Source of the DNA: Ascidia mentula
Taxonomy: Eukaryota > Chordata > Ascidiacea > Phlebobranchia > Ascidiidae
DNA: 64,000 nt
Assembly: GCA_947561715.1 (NCBI GenBank)
Contig: OX387204.1
Location: 14,823,001 to 14,887,000 of the forward strand
Direction: 5' to 3'
Shown piece by piece: positions 48,534 through 61,422 of the stretch. The translations under genes were made by a program, and so were the position numbers. Below the pieces are notes generated by a model, which saw only the letters and a list, made by a program, of their open reading frames with translations, searched no databases and had not been told where the DNA came from. How positions within the stretch are numbered: the first letter of the stretch is position 1; every line of letters starts with the position of its first letter.

Positions 48534-51500
48534 CTTGTTTGTTGATGCATTTCGTTTCCCCCGAGTCGACGAACGTAAACGGAACGCGCGCGGGCGTTCT
48601 TATTTTCGCTTCCGTCTGTTTAAGTTTTTTGTTCTGTGGACGATTCGGTTTGCGAAAACAAACAAAAGCCGAACTGTCGATGCCCTAGAAATAGGCCGAG
48701 ACCAAATATAATGTCGACAAATTATGTTTTGTCGTCTGCGCGAAAATAAGAACGCCCATTAAACTCACGAGTTTGTGTCAGTTCGTGGAAGTCGGTGGAC
48801 ACAAAGGTTGCGGCCTTCCTCCTGATGCCAACAATGTTCGAAGGAAAGCAATTATTGTGGCACCGCGCCTTGTCACATTGCGTCACTGTTGCGAGTCCCT
48901 GTGGCTTCTGTGGTTCTATCTTAGTTAGAATTTCACATTCGTGCCTTTTTGATTGACTTTTCCGTTTGAAATCAAGAATTTCGGCTGAATTGATTACAGT
49001 GTACAGACATACGAAGGTCTTCAAACATACATTAGGGGTGATACGTGAAACGGATTAGTACGTGCCTGTTAGAAGCATACACTGTTTTTAAGCACGATTG
49101 CCCAAATTTGGTTGAAAAAAAGATAAGGAATCGGTAATATAAAACTAGACCGTGCCTTCCGCCCCAAATTCATTACGTCAGTAATTTATCAACCAATTAA
49201 AACGCGCCGTTGTCTGGGCACTGTGGGAATGTTTTAAACATCTGCTGTTTGGCGGGCGAATCGTGATAACCGTACCACCCGAAACCCATCACGTTTTCCG
49301 ACGCCTCGCCGATTTGCAAAATGATAAACCCGCCGTGAGATGGGTTTTCCAACCTGACCAGAAACACCTGCGCATCGTATTACTGTGAAAAATTAGCCGC
49401 AATTTGTTTTTCGCACTTCGTGGCACGTGGCCTAATGAAGTGCTGGCAGGTCGGCATCGGGGCGATAAGTTTCGTTTGTTGCCTATGCTTTCATCTTCTG
49501 ACTCCGCAATAAGAGTAAGATGTAATTCTTTTTGAAAAAGCTTTACTGTATATTTGATAGATTTTCACATGTAGGGCGTTACGTCGATTAACGTTGTCGC
49601 CACATAGTATTTTTGTGTACGCAAATATGGATATTGCGTAATATGAAAGCTTACATTGGTCAGACAGCGCCGTCTTTTGACTCACGGGGCAGAACCAAGT
49701 ATTGATCGATAACCCAAACTTCCGAGATTCGTGTAATGTTTAGGTGACTTGTCGTTTGTAGTGGTCAAAAAGACACCACATTAACATAGAAATCAAAGGC
49801 GAGGCTGAAATTTGTGTGAAGACGTGTCATTGGTGACACACTGCTTCGACATCATATCATTAGGCGAACATAGCAGTAGCCTGTTGGGTTAAGGCATAAC
49901 ACAACTGTAGTTCTAGTGTATTTCAGCTTTGCGTGGTTGATTGGCTTTTACATAAGGAATGCTTTAGTATAGGCTTTATAAATTGACTGTTTCACAGCAA
50001 AGAAACAAGTCAAAACAAAATGTCTAAAGAAATATTTCAAAATTGAGTAAGAATGAAATAATTTACGGAATAAATATCCACGATGAATGCAATTGCTGAA
50101 AATTTGAGTTGAGTATGTACGATATTTTCAAAAACATTGTTGATCACGCAAATCGATTTACAGGCGTTATTTCTAGCACAAGATTATACATAACACTATT
50201 GCTTTAAAATGCCACGCGAAAGAGCGCCGTCGATTTTCCAGTTAATATGTTATTGGTGTCCTCATGTAATTTCGCCTAACTGCTTGCCGCAAACGCAAGG
50301 TGTATCTCATACAGTCGCCCACGCGAGCTACATGAACTTGGTCTGATTGTTGTCGGTTTGCCACTAGGGTTGTTGGCTTTTAGTTTACTTTACGGGAAAG
50401 CAGTTTACACTCAATTCCCGGACTTCTCCAACGGAGTTTGTAAACTTTTACAGTTAAAATGTTAAACACAGCCCACGCGCATAAAAACGTAACGCTTATT
50501 TACATTGCAGAACTAATAATGCGTTACAAACCGGCACCATTTGCATAAAATATATGAGGAGCACGAATAAAACAGCGGAGGCTTTCTCCTTTGTCGAAAA
50601 TGAAAATTACACCGTAAGAAATTTTGGTATGCATGTTTTTATGAGAATCCACATCCAAATTTATCAGGAAGAGTTCCTCTAACTCCTTTTTTTCACAACG
50701 TTTATGCAAAACAGACTTTAAACTTACACTGAGAAAATGCAAAAACACTGCAGTACTTGAGTTAAAAAAATTCCCAAAATCAATGCATGTACTAAAATAT
50801 TGCCGCACTGGGGCGACGTGCCTTTTCTATGACATCATAAGTTCACGGCATTTGAAGATTGACATTATCACGTCCTGTCGCCAGTGCCTAGTCGCGAGTT
50901 CAAATAAACAGTATCTGTGCTACGCCCAGCAATCAACTGATGTCCGCGTTTGTTTAGGTAGAGCTGGCTGACCATTATGACGTCAAACAATCCGCATCAA
51001 TTCCGTCTTTGTCACTGAATAAACATGACTGTTTGGCACATTGTTCGGTATCAGTTTTAGAATTGTTTTAGGTACCAACATGTACAAAGATAATGGAAAG
51101 GTCAATCGACATTTGTTTTTATTTCAAAGGCAGCCTTATGACTAATTTCACAACGTGTCGTTTTGGTTTGATAAAAAAATATTTGATAAAGCTTAAAGTA
51201 CATGAAAGAGGTCTCTTGAAAGCGTTTTTACAAAAAGGCAGACTGATAGTCGTCTGAAATCCCCATTGGTCAGGTTATTTCAATGAAAAAATGGCTTGGA
51301 TTTCGACAAGGATATTAACATTTGCGGAACTGCTCTGCGATTCACCCTGCTTTGTCTTAAAGTAAACAGTAATTTTTGCGTTTTGCAATTTTTAACTGAA
51401 ATGGACTTCTATGTTTATTGTAATTTTGTTTGAAACAAATTCTTTTTGACTTGACCTAGTAGGAAAAACTCAATCCTGAATACATTACGATAATAATCAG

Positions 51501-52545
51501 TTTACATACTTCCATTCTGGAAAAGTTTTGGGTCAAAATGTTGTACATGGTGATAATCTTTTGAGTAAAAACTTTTTAACAATCTTGTGGGATTAAAATA
51601 AGTTTGTAGTGCGTGTTGACAAGGGAGAAAGTGTTGTACATAATTAAAGTAGAGCGCTGTTAAAGTTATAAGAAGCCAACGCGTTTACTGACGCTACTAA
51701 ACTGTCAATTTGCGGTTGCTAAGCGGGCACAAAATGCTGTTAGTTTATTGAATCAACGTCTATCGTTGAATTTCTAGGAATCTTACTGGAAATTTGACTA
51801 GATTTGGACTTCGGCCTTATCTTACAGTAAGTTACCACCAAAAGCCTGTAAATTTACAACTTAAACCGTATTAAAGTCAGTGCGAGGAAACCTGCAAAAC
51901 AGAATCTATTGTTTGTGAATCGCATTGTATAAATTGACATGGTATTAAATTTTTTTAATATAATCACTGTTCATAATAAATATGACCACTTGTTGAAATA
52001 TAATTTTTTGTTTAAAACGTTGTATCTGACACCTGTGCGGGCTTTCCCAATACAAAAACAACTCGGCATGTTTATTATTTGCATGCAGGTATTTTGGGGC
52101 ATTTATTAACGCCATCACAGTCGAAACAAACATCGCAACAGGCGCCCGCGAACACAGCAATCACGTCCAGCGCTGAAGCCAAGGCAAACGGCCACCAAAT
52201 GCCCACCAACGCCAAGCGTAAATATTTTTGACACGTTTGACACCTGCCTTAAACAAGGCGTCCGCAATGGGATTAACGCATATTTTTAGCAGCGTTTAAG
52301 CGCCGCCTAATGGTCATCGCAGTTGCGCGCACGACCTTTTCCGGCTAGTGCGTGTCAAAATGGGGTCGGCGACCCTGCAAATCGCTACACGAATCTGGAA
52401 GTCGCACCCATATTTGCCCCACAGTCCAGCAAAGTTTTCGTTTAAAAGCAAGGGGCAAGAGGCAGAAGCGGGAGCGGAGAAAAGCATTCCGGCACTTGCG
52501 CACCACGCAAGCGAGACAGCACTTGTTGATGCGCTACGGCGATGC

Positions 52546-52551
52546 TTTATT
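52546..52551 (-). terminator. Poly(A) signal, gene E
   Basis: On the minus strand AATAAA begins about four bases after the gene E stop (TAAGCAAATAAAGC), an unusually short distance. The transcript would have a very short 3' UTR. Confidence 0.45.
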
Positions 52552-52554
52552 TGC

Positions 52555-55500
52555 TTAAAAGCTTACGCCCCTGCGCCGTTTCCGCTCAGGGAGCTCGTCG
52601 TCGAGGCCTTGTCCGTTTTCCAAGCTCAACACAGCACTGTCGGAACGCTTGTCGGAACACGGCAAACCGCCAAGCTGATTAGGCAGTTTGTTGTCAAGAC
52701 ATATTACGATGTAACGACGACATTGCCGCTCAGCATCTCGTTTTAACGCTTTTAGATCAGCACCCTCATCAGGAATGAGGACTACATTGTCGTCGATGAC
52801 TTTCCCGGTCAAGTTAATCATCTCGTGGCCGTTGCAAGAGTGTTCAAGCACCGACTTGCGTTTCTTCGTGGTCGATTTGTATTTTCTGTGAAAATACAAA
52901 TGTTTTGTCATTTTGGTCGAACAACTCTCAGAATGTTTAAAGCCATAGACACGCAGTTGCCCAGTAGCTACTGTGTGGTAACAACCAACTATATACGCAA
53001 CCTATTTACTCCAGCATTTTGAATGCTATAGTTTACCTGCGGTAAACAGGCCATTTTAAAATGGCGAATGATGGTAAATAAACCTAATATGTAAGTACGA
53101 TGCCAACAGCTCAAAGATAATGCTACTGTCATGTAAAGACAAATAAAATTACATCCATGTATCCTGTTGGTCCCGACGCCATTTTGTTTGCTATTACTCG
53201 GCACGTTCAATATTATGCGACAGTGTTGTTGATTAACTCAGTGTACAGTCTGACACCGTCTTAGAGATGATACAAACAGTATGGAACTAATCATTTCACA
53301 AAACACTACACATCAAAGCCAGATTTTGTCCAATGTAAAAACAACCACACAAATCGAAAAATGGCATTTGCAAAATATCTTTTAATTTAATGCGCAAACG
53401 CCGCCTTTGTAACCTGTTTTAATTGTATTCAATGTCATGTGCAGTGACGGGAAATTTCTTTAATCTTGCTTACAACAAGTGCATTTAGATGTGCCTCAGA
53501 TTATACATTGTTTTTCTATTTCATCTCAGGTTGATGCTTGACATGAAAGTCAACGTTAGATTTCATCCCACGTCAGTTTTCTAAGTCATAGGCAACCACA
53601 GGAAGTCGATAACAGCGATACTAATCTTATTTTCGATTGACGAACATCCAGCATTAAAAGGCAATCAACTGAGCGAACCAAACCCATTCGACAAGCGTTG
53701 TGCTTGTAGTACACGGCGCCGGGCATCTGCGTTGGCGGTCCCTGTCGAACCTGCTTTATTTTCCTAACATAAGTCGTCATGTTTGTATGCGATCGAAACA
53801 TTCAATGCTGGGGAGAAAATTTGACTTGTTCGCATTTATGAAGGCAGGTTTACGGGGATATCAACAACGCATTAAAAGTCCAAAGCTGATGCTATCGGTT
53901 GGAACGGTACATGATCTCCTTGTTGTACATTTAAACAAAGCGGCCTGTCGCCGGCAAGCGTCCGTAAGCTTGTTCGAAACCATTTAGATCAAACCTGAAC
54001 GCGCCCAAACATAAAGAACCGACTATTTTCACCTCAAATGCTCGCGATTTTGAGTGACAACAACGCGATAAGCGCTAAAGTGTTGTTGTCAGTTGAAATA
54101 AACGTCAGTGATTTTCTGTTTAAATCGCACCGCACCTGTTGATGTTGTGACTTAGCTGTTCTAAAGCCAACCATGTATGGCACCAGAATCTACACCTATT
54201 TGAATAACGCTTCTGCTGCTAAATTAGGTTGCAGCTGTTGGTAAAACACTGGTGTTTTTGATCGTTTGTTGTTATCGATTGAAGATTATAAGCTCGTTAA
54301 ACGTCCGATGGCATTTGATTTTGACTGGGTGTAAACGGACTTCGAACCAGACGTGTTAGGCGCGAAAGCGTTTGCATCAAAAATAGCAACTATATTTAAA
54401 ACTACCCGCATTCACGCCAAATTACACACAATCTCCTATTTGAGACCGATTGTTGACGTACGTGCCGCATTTGGATATCAACACCTTCGTTGTTGTAATC
54501 GCAGCAATTGGTTTAAAAATATCTTGCACATAGTATGAAAACACTGGTAATTGACTGTACTTATGACGTCCCAGAACCCTTTGTTTCGTGTGCTGTTTTC
54601 GAGTTAATATTTTTGTTTACGTGCCATGCTGCTATTCTTTCCATATTATCCTGTACTTATCAAACTATATCGAAAAAGTACAATATTTACCTCCATGCCA
54701 CAACACCGACAAAGCACATGATGCACAGCACTAAGCCAGTAATGACGATGATCAAAACCATGTTGTTCTCGCTCTCGTTGTCTTTGTGTGTAAAAGCCAG
54801 ATAGGTTTGCTCGCACCTGCCACCCTCAAATCCCGGTTGGCAACTGCAATAAAAAGTTATATGGTTTGAACAAGGGGTAAAACTTATTTATATATTTCCT
54901 AAATTTCGCAGCCAAAAAGTAGTGATTCGTTTTTCATGTTAAAACGTCCATCGCAATTGAGTCAATGTTTTTACCTTTCTTCAATTTTTTTTTTAATTTT
55001 TTAAACTATTTTTTTGGGGGTAATATAATTACTGTATTATTAATGATTGCATTTTTTTCTAAATCAAAAACGGTAGCGTCAAAATAAATTAATAATCAAA
55101 ACTGCACAGATTTTTTAGTTTTTCAACTGTGTTGTGTGTGATTAATACTGTATATTTTTTATTGAAACTAGTTACGCACTCTTTCTATATGTATATTTCA
55201 AAAATTATGTCAACCAGGTAGCTAATTAGTTTAAAAGCTTCCCAAACCTCATAACATTTTATTTCTATGGGTGTAGGTTAAACAATTAAGGCGATTAATT
55301 AACTAGTTAACGATTAATTACAGAGTGGTACCAGTTTTACGAAGTATTAAAAAGATTTATTCAAATGTACTTACGCGCAAATGCGATCCACAGGATCAAT
55401 ACAATGCCCTCCATGAAGACATCCGCACAAGTTAGCCATAACTCCGTCCTCTTCTTGGGCCTGCTCTGGTGTGTTCTGTTCGTACAGTGATGTACAAAAA

Positions 55501-55695
55501 TATGACGGTCACTTGGCGTTTAAGTGCGCTCAATTGGGTCCAGTTACAGCAGTAAATTGCACTTGTGACACGCAGTTATCAGCTCACGGGGCCTACCTCC
55601 ATGGAAAATGAATGTTCGTCGTCCACTTGGGGGTCTTTATATTCGCTTCGGCGCAGGTGTCTGTCCAGACAAAATAGCTTATGGTTCGTCTCGGT
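52555..55695 (-). CDS. Gene E: EGF-like single-pass membrane protein, paralog of gene D (5' end missing)
   Basis: Four exons read downward: 55695-55597, 55475-55375, 54843-54691, 52885-52555. Phases are 0, 2 and 2 and all match, giving 227 residues; the start and signal peptide lie in an unplaced upstream exon. Order: acidic/basic N-terminal segment (HLRRSEYKDPQVDDEHS); EGF-like module LCGCLHGGHC to CACQPGFEGGRCE; stalk LAFTHKDNESE; membrane segment about 96-117 (VLIIVITGLVLCIMCFVGVV); tail starting RKYKSTTKKRK and ending RRRGVSF. The EGF module is cut between cysteines 4 and 5 and the membrane exon ends in phase 2, as in gene D. CLHGGHC and RCEQTYLAF look like EGF and TGF-alpha (CLHDGVC, RCEHADLLA). 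A membrane-bound, sheddable ErbB ligand is the likely role. HLRR near the N terminus may be a processing site. Confidence 0.72.
53031..53065. repeat. Two adjacent perfect inverted repeats
   Basis: GTTTACC-TGC-GGTAAAC (53031-53047) is followed two bases later by the 16-base palindrome GCCATTTTAAAATGGC (53050-53065). It lies in the last intron of gene E. Confidence 0.7.
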
Positions 55696-58600
55696 CTGCG
55701 AAAATTAACATCATTACATGTACCGTGACAAACGTGTGATTTCGAAAATGTTACACTTTCAACATTGCGGGGTGTTTTTTTATTGCCGACCGCCACGTCA
55801 TTGTATATTTATTCTTTGAAAATAGCTGTTTTCTCCAATAAACCGCGACTCGTTTTGGTTTTGTGGGCGGTCTCCTCAATTGCACGGGTAAAATTAGTCT
55901 GTTTTTTAAGGTGTTTGTTGCGTGGTAACGTGACTTTCGATTTTATGCTCGCAATCAAGGCCACGCACTTATATGTTAGCTAGAATCTTTTGTGTTGAAC
56001 ATTTTTACCTACCTAGGTTATAGCTCTGGAGTTCACAACTCATGAAATAATGCTTGCAAAAGTTTGAAATAATTGCTATATTATTTTAGTACACCCATTT
56101 TAAACAATAACAACTACTTCAAAAAAGGTCGGATACATAACGCTGAAGATATCGAATTGTTTTTCGCGTGCCATTTCCAACCAACAGCATGTGCTAAATT
56201 CGACATGAGTGCCCTGTGCTGGACCACAGTGTCATCAATATATAGTATCGCAATCTACCAAGACGGCCATTTTTATTAAATCATTTGCAAAACGTTTTGA
56301 ATTGAAGCATGCTGCTAAATGGAACAAGTTGGCACGTCTATTATATATATTTAGATCAGTTTAATGCATTTGAAGCTCCTTGGTATCGATCAACACAGGT
56401 AAAACAGTTTCCAACCATTTGGTGGCAACGCACTACGCCATTGTCATGTTATTACGAGGCAATCGAAAAATATTGACGTTTTAGGAACGAATTCAGTTAC
56501 GTAAGTGGTTGCCATCAAACCCCTCCAAAATCTAGTTATATTTATTGACCCTTCTTGTCATACAGAGATAAGTTTGCACATTTGCTTATTTTCTTCCTTG
56601 AAATCGTTGAACGATATCTCGTTTTTTTATGACTGCAACGGCATGTGCGTTACAAAATGTGTATTCTAGATAACCTAGTTACATTAATCAATAAATTCAC
56701 TCAACAAATGTAAAGTATGTATGTTGTGTCGTTATACCACTTGTTTATGAATTCTTCCTTGAATACGTGGTTGCGAAAGTAGACTTTGGAAAAGAACTAA
56801 ATAAAAAAAATCACTGGAAACTTTCTTTTACAGCTCTGTAACGACAAACAGGGGTAAAGTGTAACACCATGCAGTTAAAAATATTAGTTATTAATAATTT
56901 TCTAACTAAGTTTGTAGAATTATGAACACCTAATTTTATGCAAAAAAATATATATATGTTTTTGTTTTTAGGGTTCTAAACATCATACTTAATGTTGGCT
57001 TCATTTTTGTTTGTACACACAGAGCTCCTGTGGCAAAAACTATTTATTGTAATTAACTTAGTTGTTCTAAAACCCTTCGTAAGGGCATTCTTAATCGGTG
57101 TTCAGCATCGGTGTGTTTGGGCTAAAAAATCTGCCCAAACCATGGGTCGAAAAGAAAAATAAGCAACAAATTCCTTTTTGTTTCCTCGATTTGTATTTGT
57201 CGTTTGTCCCAGAAAACATTATGACGTCATTAAGAACATGGCGCGGAAATAAAAAATATCAAAGATTGTTTTAATCGTTTATCGCTTGGGTGGCTCTAAC
57301 CAACCAATTTAAGGAGTAACAGAGCTTTTGGCAACTTTGAAAATGTACTTTAGGCAAAATACGAAAGTTAGCTCAGTATTAAATTCTAGGAACAATTTTG
57401 TGGCTTTAGAACAGATGTAATAATCGAATATTCGCGCTCACATTGCTAAAAGTGTTTTGACATTCAATTTCAGACGACACTCGTTGTTTTAAACATAAGT
57501 TTCGGAAATGTAGAATTACGTTTCTATTTGGAGATTTATTGGTTTCACAATTTTGGCAAATTTTACTATATGTATCTTGAAACTAAACATAACCCGTCAA
57601 AACCTTAACCTTCCTGCTTACACAGTTAAAACATCAGTTAAGAGTTTAATTCTACCGTTACAAACTAACAGTCCAGTTCACTTTAAAGTCTAATTCTTGT
57701 CGACTTTCGCTCAAAAAGACTCATTTTTATGATACACATTTCGTAACAGTCCTTATACAGTCCTGAGACTACACGAAAAATCAAAATTTTGCAGATAACA
57801 AAGTTTCGACTCTCATGTCCATCTAATACGAGGCAAAAACTGATTGCTTAGCAACAGGTTTTGCGTTTATCAAGCTATCCCATCAGACCACATAAGTTAA
57901 ATCCAATTACACGCCTACGGTTAACAGCCCCGCAATTGGCGTTCAAAGTCACCGCATTTTGTACCCTTCCGGCTATTTTTAGATGCGATTTTAATCACAG
58001 GAGGTGTTTGTTTCAACTTCAAACCGGGCGGTTTATTATTCCAGTAACGGGGTCGCCGGCCTTTTGACTTTAAGAACCATCGATCCCTTCAAGAAAACTA
58101 CCCATAACACGAAATCGAACGGAAAACAAACCCCGGCTGACCTTTCCTGAAAGAGAAATTCGCGAAAATCGTGGGTTTTTGACGTTTAGTGTTTGCAAAT
58201 TGTGAGAACAACAGTTTCATGTTCGGTCAGGTGTCACGTAGCTTGTTTTTACGATTTATGCATTTCGTCATGGATGGGTTTCAGGTGCAGCATTTACCTG
58301 AGTCATATCTTGTTATCCAGGTTTCAAATCACGTACAGCCGGACGCTGTTTTCGCACGCAATCTAATCGAACAGTATATCGCGTCATAATCGTCAACGTT
58401 GAACATCATGACTTAACAACTTTCTTGTGCAATTTAATGGAAAGGTAAACGCCCTGTCGAATGCTTGATAAAATACGACAAAAAACGGTTGTTCTGATAC
58501 ATTTTAAGGTTGTGGGGAACTTGGATCTTTTGGAGTTCTTGGTAATTAGTCATATTGATATACAACACAACAAGGTGTGTTAACTTGTAATTTAGTCAAT

Positions 58601-59162
58601 TTCAATACTGGAACCCAACAGCAATTAATGCAAGTATGGGCATGTTGTTCCAACGAAATGGATTCGGGACCGGATGTCGGATGAGCACAATGTTCCTTCT
58701 CCACAGCTTTAGATTCCGAACGTTGTTTTGGTCTCAATTAATTTGTAATTTGAGAAGTAACAATGTACGGCAGATTTTAAGAAACTTTACATTGAACAAC
58801 TATTTTGCTATTTTGAAACGGAATTGGCGTTTTTGCATTTGACGTATCTGTGATGATAAACTAAACCGACCATCTGAGAACCACATTGAAAAATACGACA
58901 TTCCAAAAGGATTGTTACACGAAGCATGCTGGTTTTATTTTTGTCGGGTTGCTAGAAAAGATATTACTGTCATGCTAATCCTTTAGTGTTGCATCACCAT
59001 AGAGGTGGGCCAGCTCTTATCGTAATAAACCTGAAGCTGAATGATCTTAACAACAAGACACTCTACATCAACTAAGTTTCTAATTATCTAATATCTACTT
59101 ACTGTATATAAGTAGTGTACATTGGATGAATGCAAATCAGGCAACATAATACTTAAAATTTC
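55696..59162. other. Upstream flank of gene E, no supported gene
   Basis: The missing first exon of gene E is expected here on the minus strand, ending in phase 0, but no signal-peptide frame with a good donor was found. A minus-strand frame at 58546-58737 (EKEHCAHPTSGPESISLEQ) looks somewhat coding-like but has only a weak acceptor. The remainder is AT-rich. Confidence 0.4.
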
Positions 59163-59608
59163 TTATTCCTCCATGCTTTCTATAGATACTCTTCGAGAGT
59201 TCAATGCTCCTTCAGATGGTTGATTGCCCAGTTGTTTCTGCCCACAGATTTGCGTGGGTGGCAACGGCGCAATGAGTCGTTTGTATGTTCAGACGTTGAA
59301 GCAACAAACCTTATTACATGTGTTTATCACAGCTTTAACCTTACAAGAAGTTTCAGACCTTCCGCCTCATCTCCGGACATTTATAGCAGCGGCAAAATGA
59401 CTTAGTATGTGGATCTATACCACATGATCCCTGTTCTTTCAGTAATAATAGTACATACAAGAAGCCTTTACTGAAATCAGGATCAGCCTGGTAAAATTCG
59501 GGAATATATTTTCCGTGTAAAAATTTAGGAATAGCAAGTGCTTCTTGTTCGCCGCATTGATATGTGTTTGGTGAAAATACTTCATGGAGGCTGGCGTCAC
59601 CATAGGAA
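59163..59608 (-). CDS. Unrecognised protein, last two exons
   Basis: Two minus-strand exons. 59608-59359 (83 codons after a phase-2 entry) reads YGDASLHEVFSPNTYQCGEQ, FLHGKYIPEFYQADPDFSKG, FLYVLLLLKEQGSC, FCRCYKCPEMRRK. 59237-59163 reads KQLGNQPSEGALNS, then RRVSIESMEE and stop. The phase-0 junction fits. RRVS is a PKA-type site. The C-x-C-x-x-C cluster (FCRCYKC) with GSCGIDP recalls an EGF second half, but the spacing does not fit well. Splice signals are poor (acceptor AAAAATAG, donor GTCTGA), and no upstream exon was found. It could be a real gene end or a decaying copy. Confidence 0.33.
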
Positions 59609-61277
59609 CTATTTTTTTATTGAATTTGAAGTGGGGAACAACCCAAGCTGAAATGTACCTTAATATGCAGACCATTCACTTCATTCATTTATATTCTAAA
59701 GTGAAACATTGTTGTCCAGTTTAGAAATCGGAAGCATTGTGCAGTTGAGATGCTTTTAGTAATTGTAACTGACAGCGAGTGTTTGTAAAATGTAAACTTA
59801 AACAGAAAAATTCGTATTCTCCAACAGGTGTGCCACTTAATTTTGGAATGTTAATTTAAACGAAAAATCTGCGCAACAACAATCTAAACTTAATATAAAA
59901 AGGTAAAAATGTTGCTCTAAATACAGGGTTACCATCTCCTTCGACCAAAAATAAACCAAGGTGCTTTTGGATAAGCTAACAACACGTTAAAATTGCAAGC
60001 TGCCAAAATTTTTAATAATAAGGGTTGGGCAAATGAAGGTACTTCTGTTTCTTATCAAGAAAAGTGGTCGCTTTCCAGAATAAATGAATTAAAAAACATA
60101 TCAGTGTAAACATTCAAAGACAAACTAAACACAACAATTAAAATAAAGTCCAAAACATCTAAGAACATAACTATTTTTGTTGTCAATTGTCTTGTACAGT
60201 AGTTTTGTGTTGAGGAGCTCTATACATGAATCACGTGGCTTCCTCTTTAGGATGCTTGTTTTTGCAGGCATAATGATCTTTGTGGGGCATAGACAAATTT
60301 GTGAACCACTTAAAAAAAAAGTTTATTTCACATCTGGTAACGAATAAATCGTGTCATAAACAATGGTTTGCTGCTCTACCCTCAATCAACTGTTTGTTTT
60401 TGCGACACCGAAAATGTCATTCATCTCGACTTACATGTTTGGGGAAATGCACAATGTCCAAATAACCCGAAAGTTTGCAAGAAAATCCTCCGTAAGACGG
60501 AAATTCCTGGATTTGGAGAAAATGTTAAAACAACGTGAGATTTGCACACGTCCCGTATTACTGGCCCTTTCTTCCGTGTCTGATGGCCCCGGAATGGTTG
60601 CTTTCTCAACACGGAAACATGCAAATTTTCCAAAATTGATGGCGATTCTCCAGTAGTTTGCGACGAGCGCTGACGTAATAAGCAAATACAAAGCAAGATT
60701 TGTGAAAAAAAAACAATTAAAATTACTTTGTGATTGTAGTAACTATTTATCTCGCCTTTGAAACTATCTTTTACAATTGAAGTGGAAACAAGGAAACATC
60801 TTTCGGTCGCTCTTTCCAACCCCCCTGTTGCTTTAATAATCGATTTTTTCTCATATAATTGATTTTATGTTCTTTCTACTTCAACAGTGAACAAAATTAA
60901 CGAACAAACACTACGTCCATGTTTAAGAACGGTGTTTGAAAACTTTTTTTTTTTAATTTTACATTAGAACGCGGGATATAGTAATGTCCGTGATGTTCTT
61001 CAAGAATAATATCTGTAAAATATTTCGCATGGAAATTGACCACTCACCTCTATCAAAGTTGAAACACAACATTGCAGCAAAATTCAGGAATATTATGTTC
61101 AAATATTTGGTAAGGTGCACTTGTACGATTAAGTTTTAACATAAATTTGACAAAATTTGTCGACAAATTTGTATTTTGACTATGTTGAACCCCTTTGGCC
61201 GCTTGGGTATCTACCCCGTTCAACAACGTGCATTTGTCACCCTTTCTTCTATCTCACAATTATTCTCTATCCGCCAG

Positions 61278-61422
61278 GTGGCGCTCGGACCGCCCTAACG
61301 ACCTCGAGGAACTCGCAGCCCAAATATTTACGCGCAAAATAAACTGGAAGTCATCAACGCTGCCATTACCCTGGCTTAACGGCTATTTCTGGAAAGAGTG
61401 TTTGCGCAATGGATGCGCGACG
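61278..61422 (+). CDS. Possible exon, unrecognised
   Basis: A strong pyrimidine tract and CCGCCAG precede 48 open codons that read WRSDRPNDLEELAAQIFTRK, then NGYFWKECLRNGCAT, up to an ACG/GTAAAA donor. It enters in phase 2 and leaves in phase 0. No domain is recognised and no neighbouring exon fits. Confidence 0.25.

Larger units (their letters stand above)
47976..52554. other. Convergent spacer between genes D and E
   Basis: About 4.5 kb between the tail-to-tail paralogs D and E. It holds the gene D 3' UTR. Only short frames without splice sites or domains are present. No mobile element was recognised. Confidence 0.5.

Noticed and set aside
60363..60656. Overlapping open frames on both strands
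   Set aside because: Three frames are open at once, one with a GTGAGA donor, but none has both a start or acceptor and a recognisable domain.
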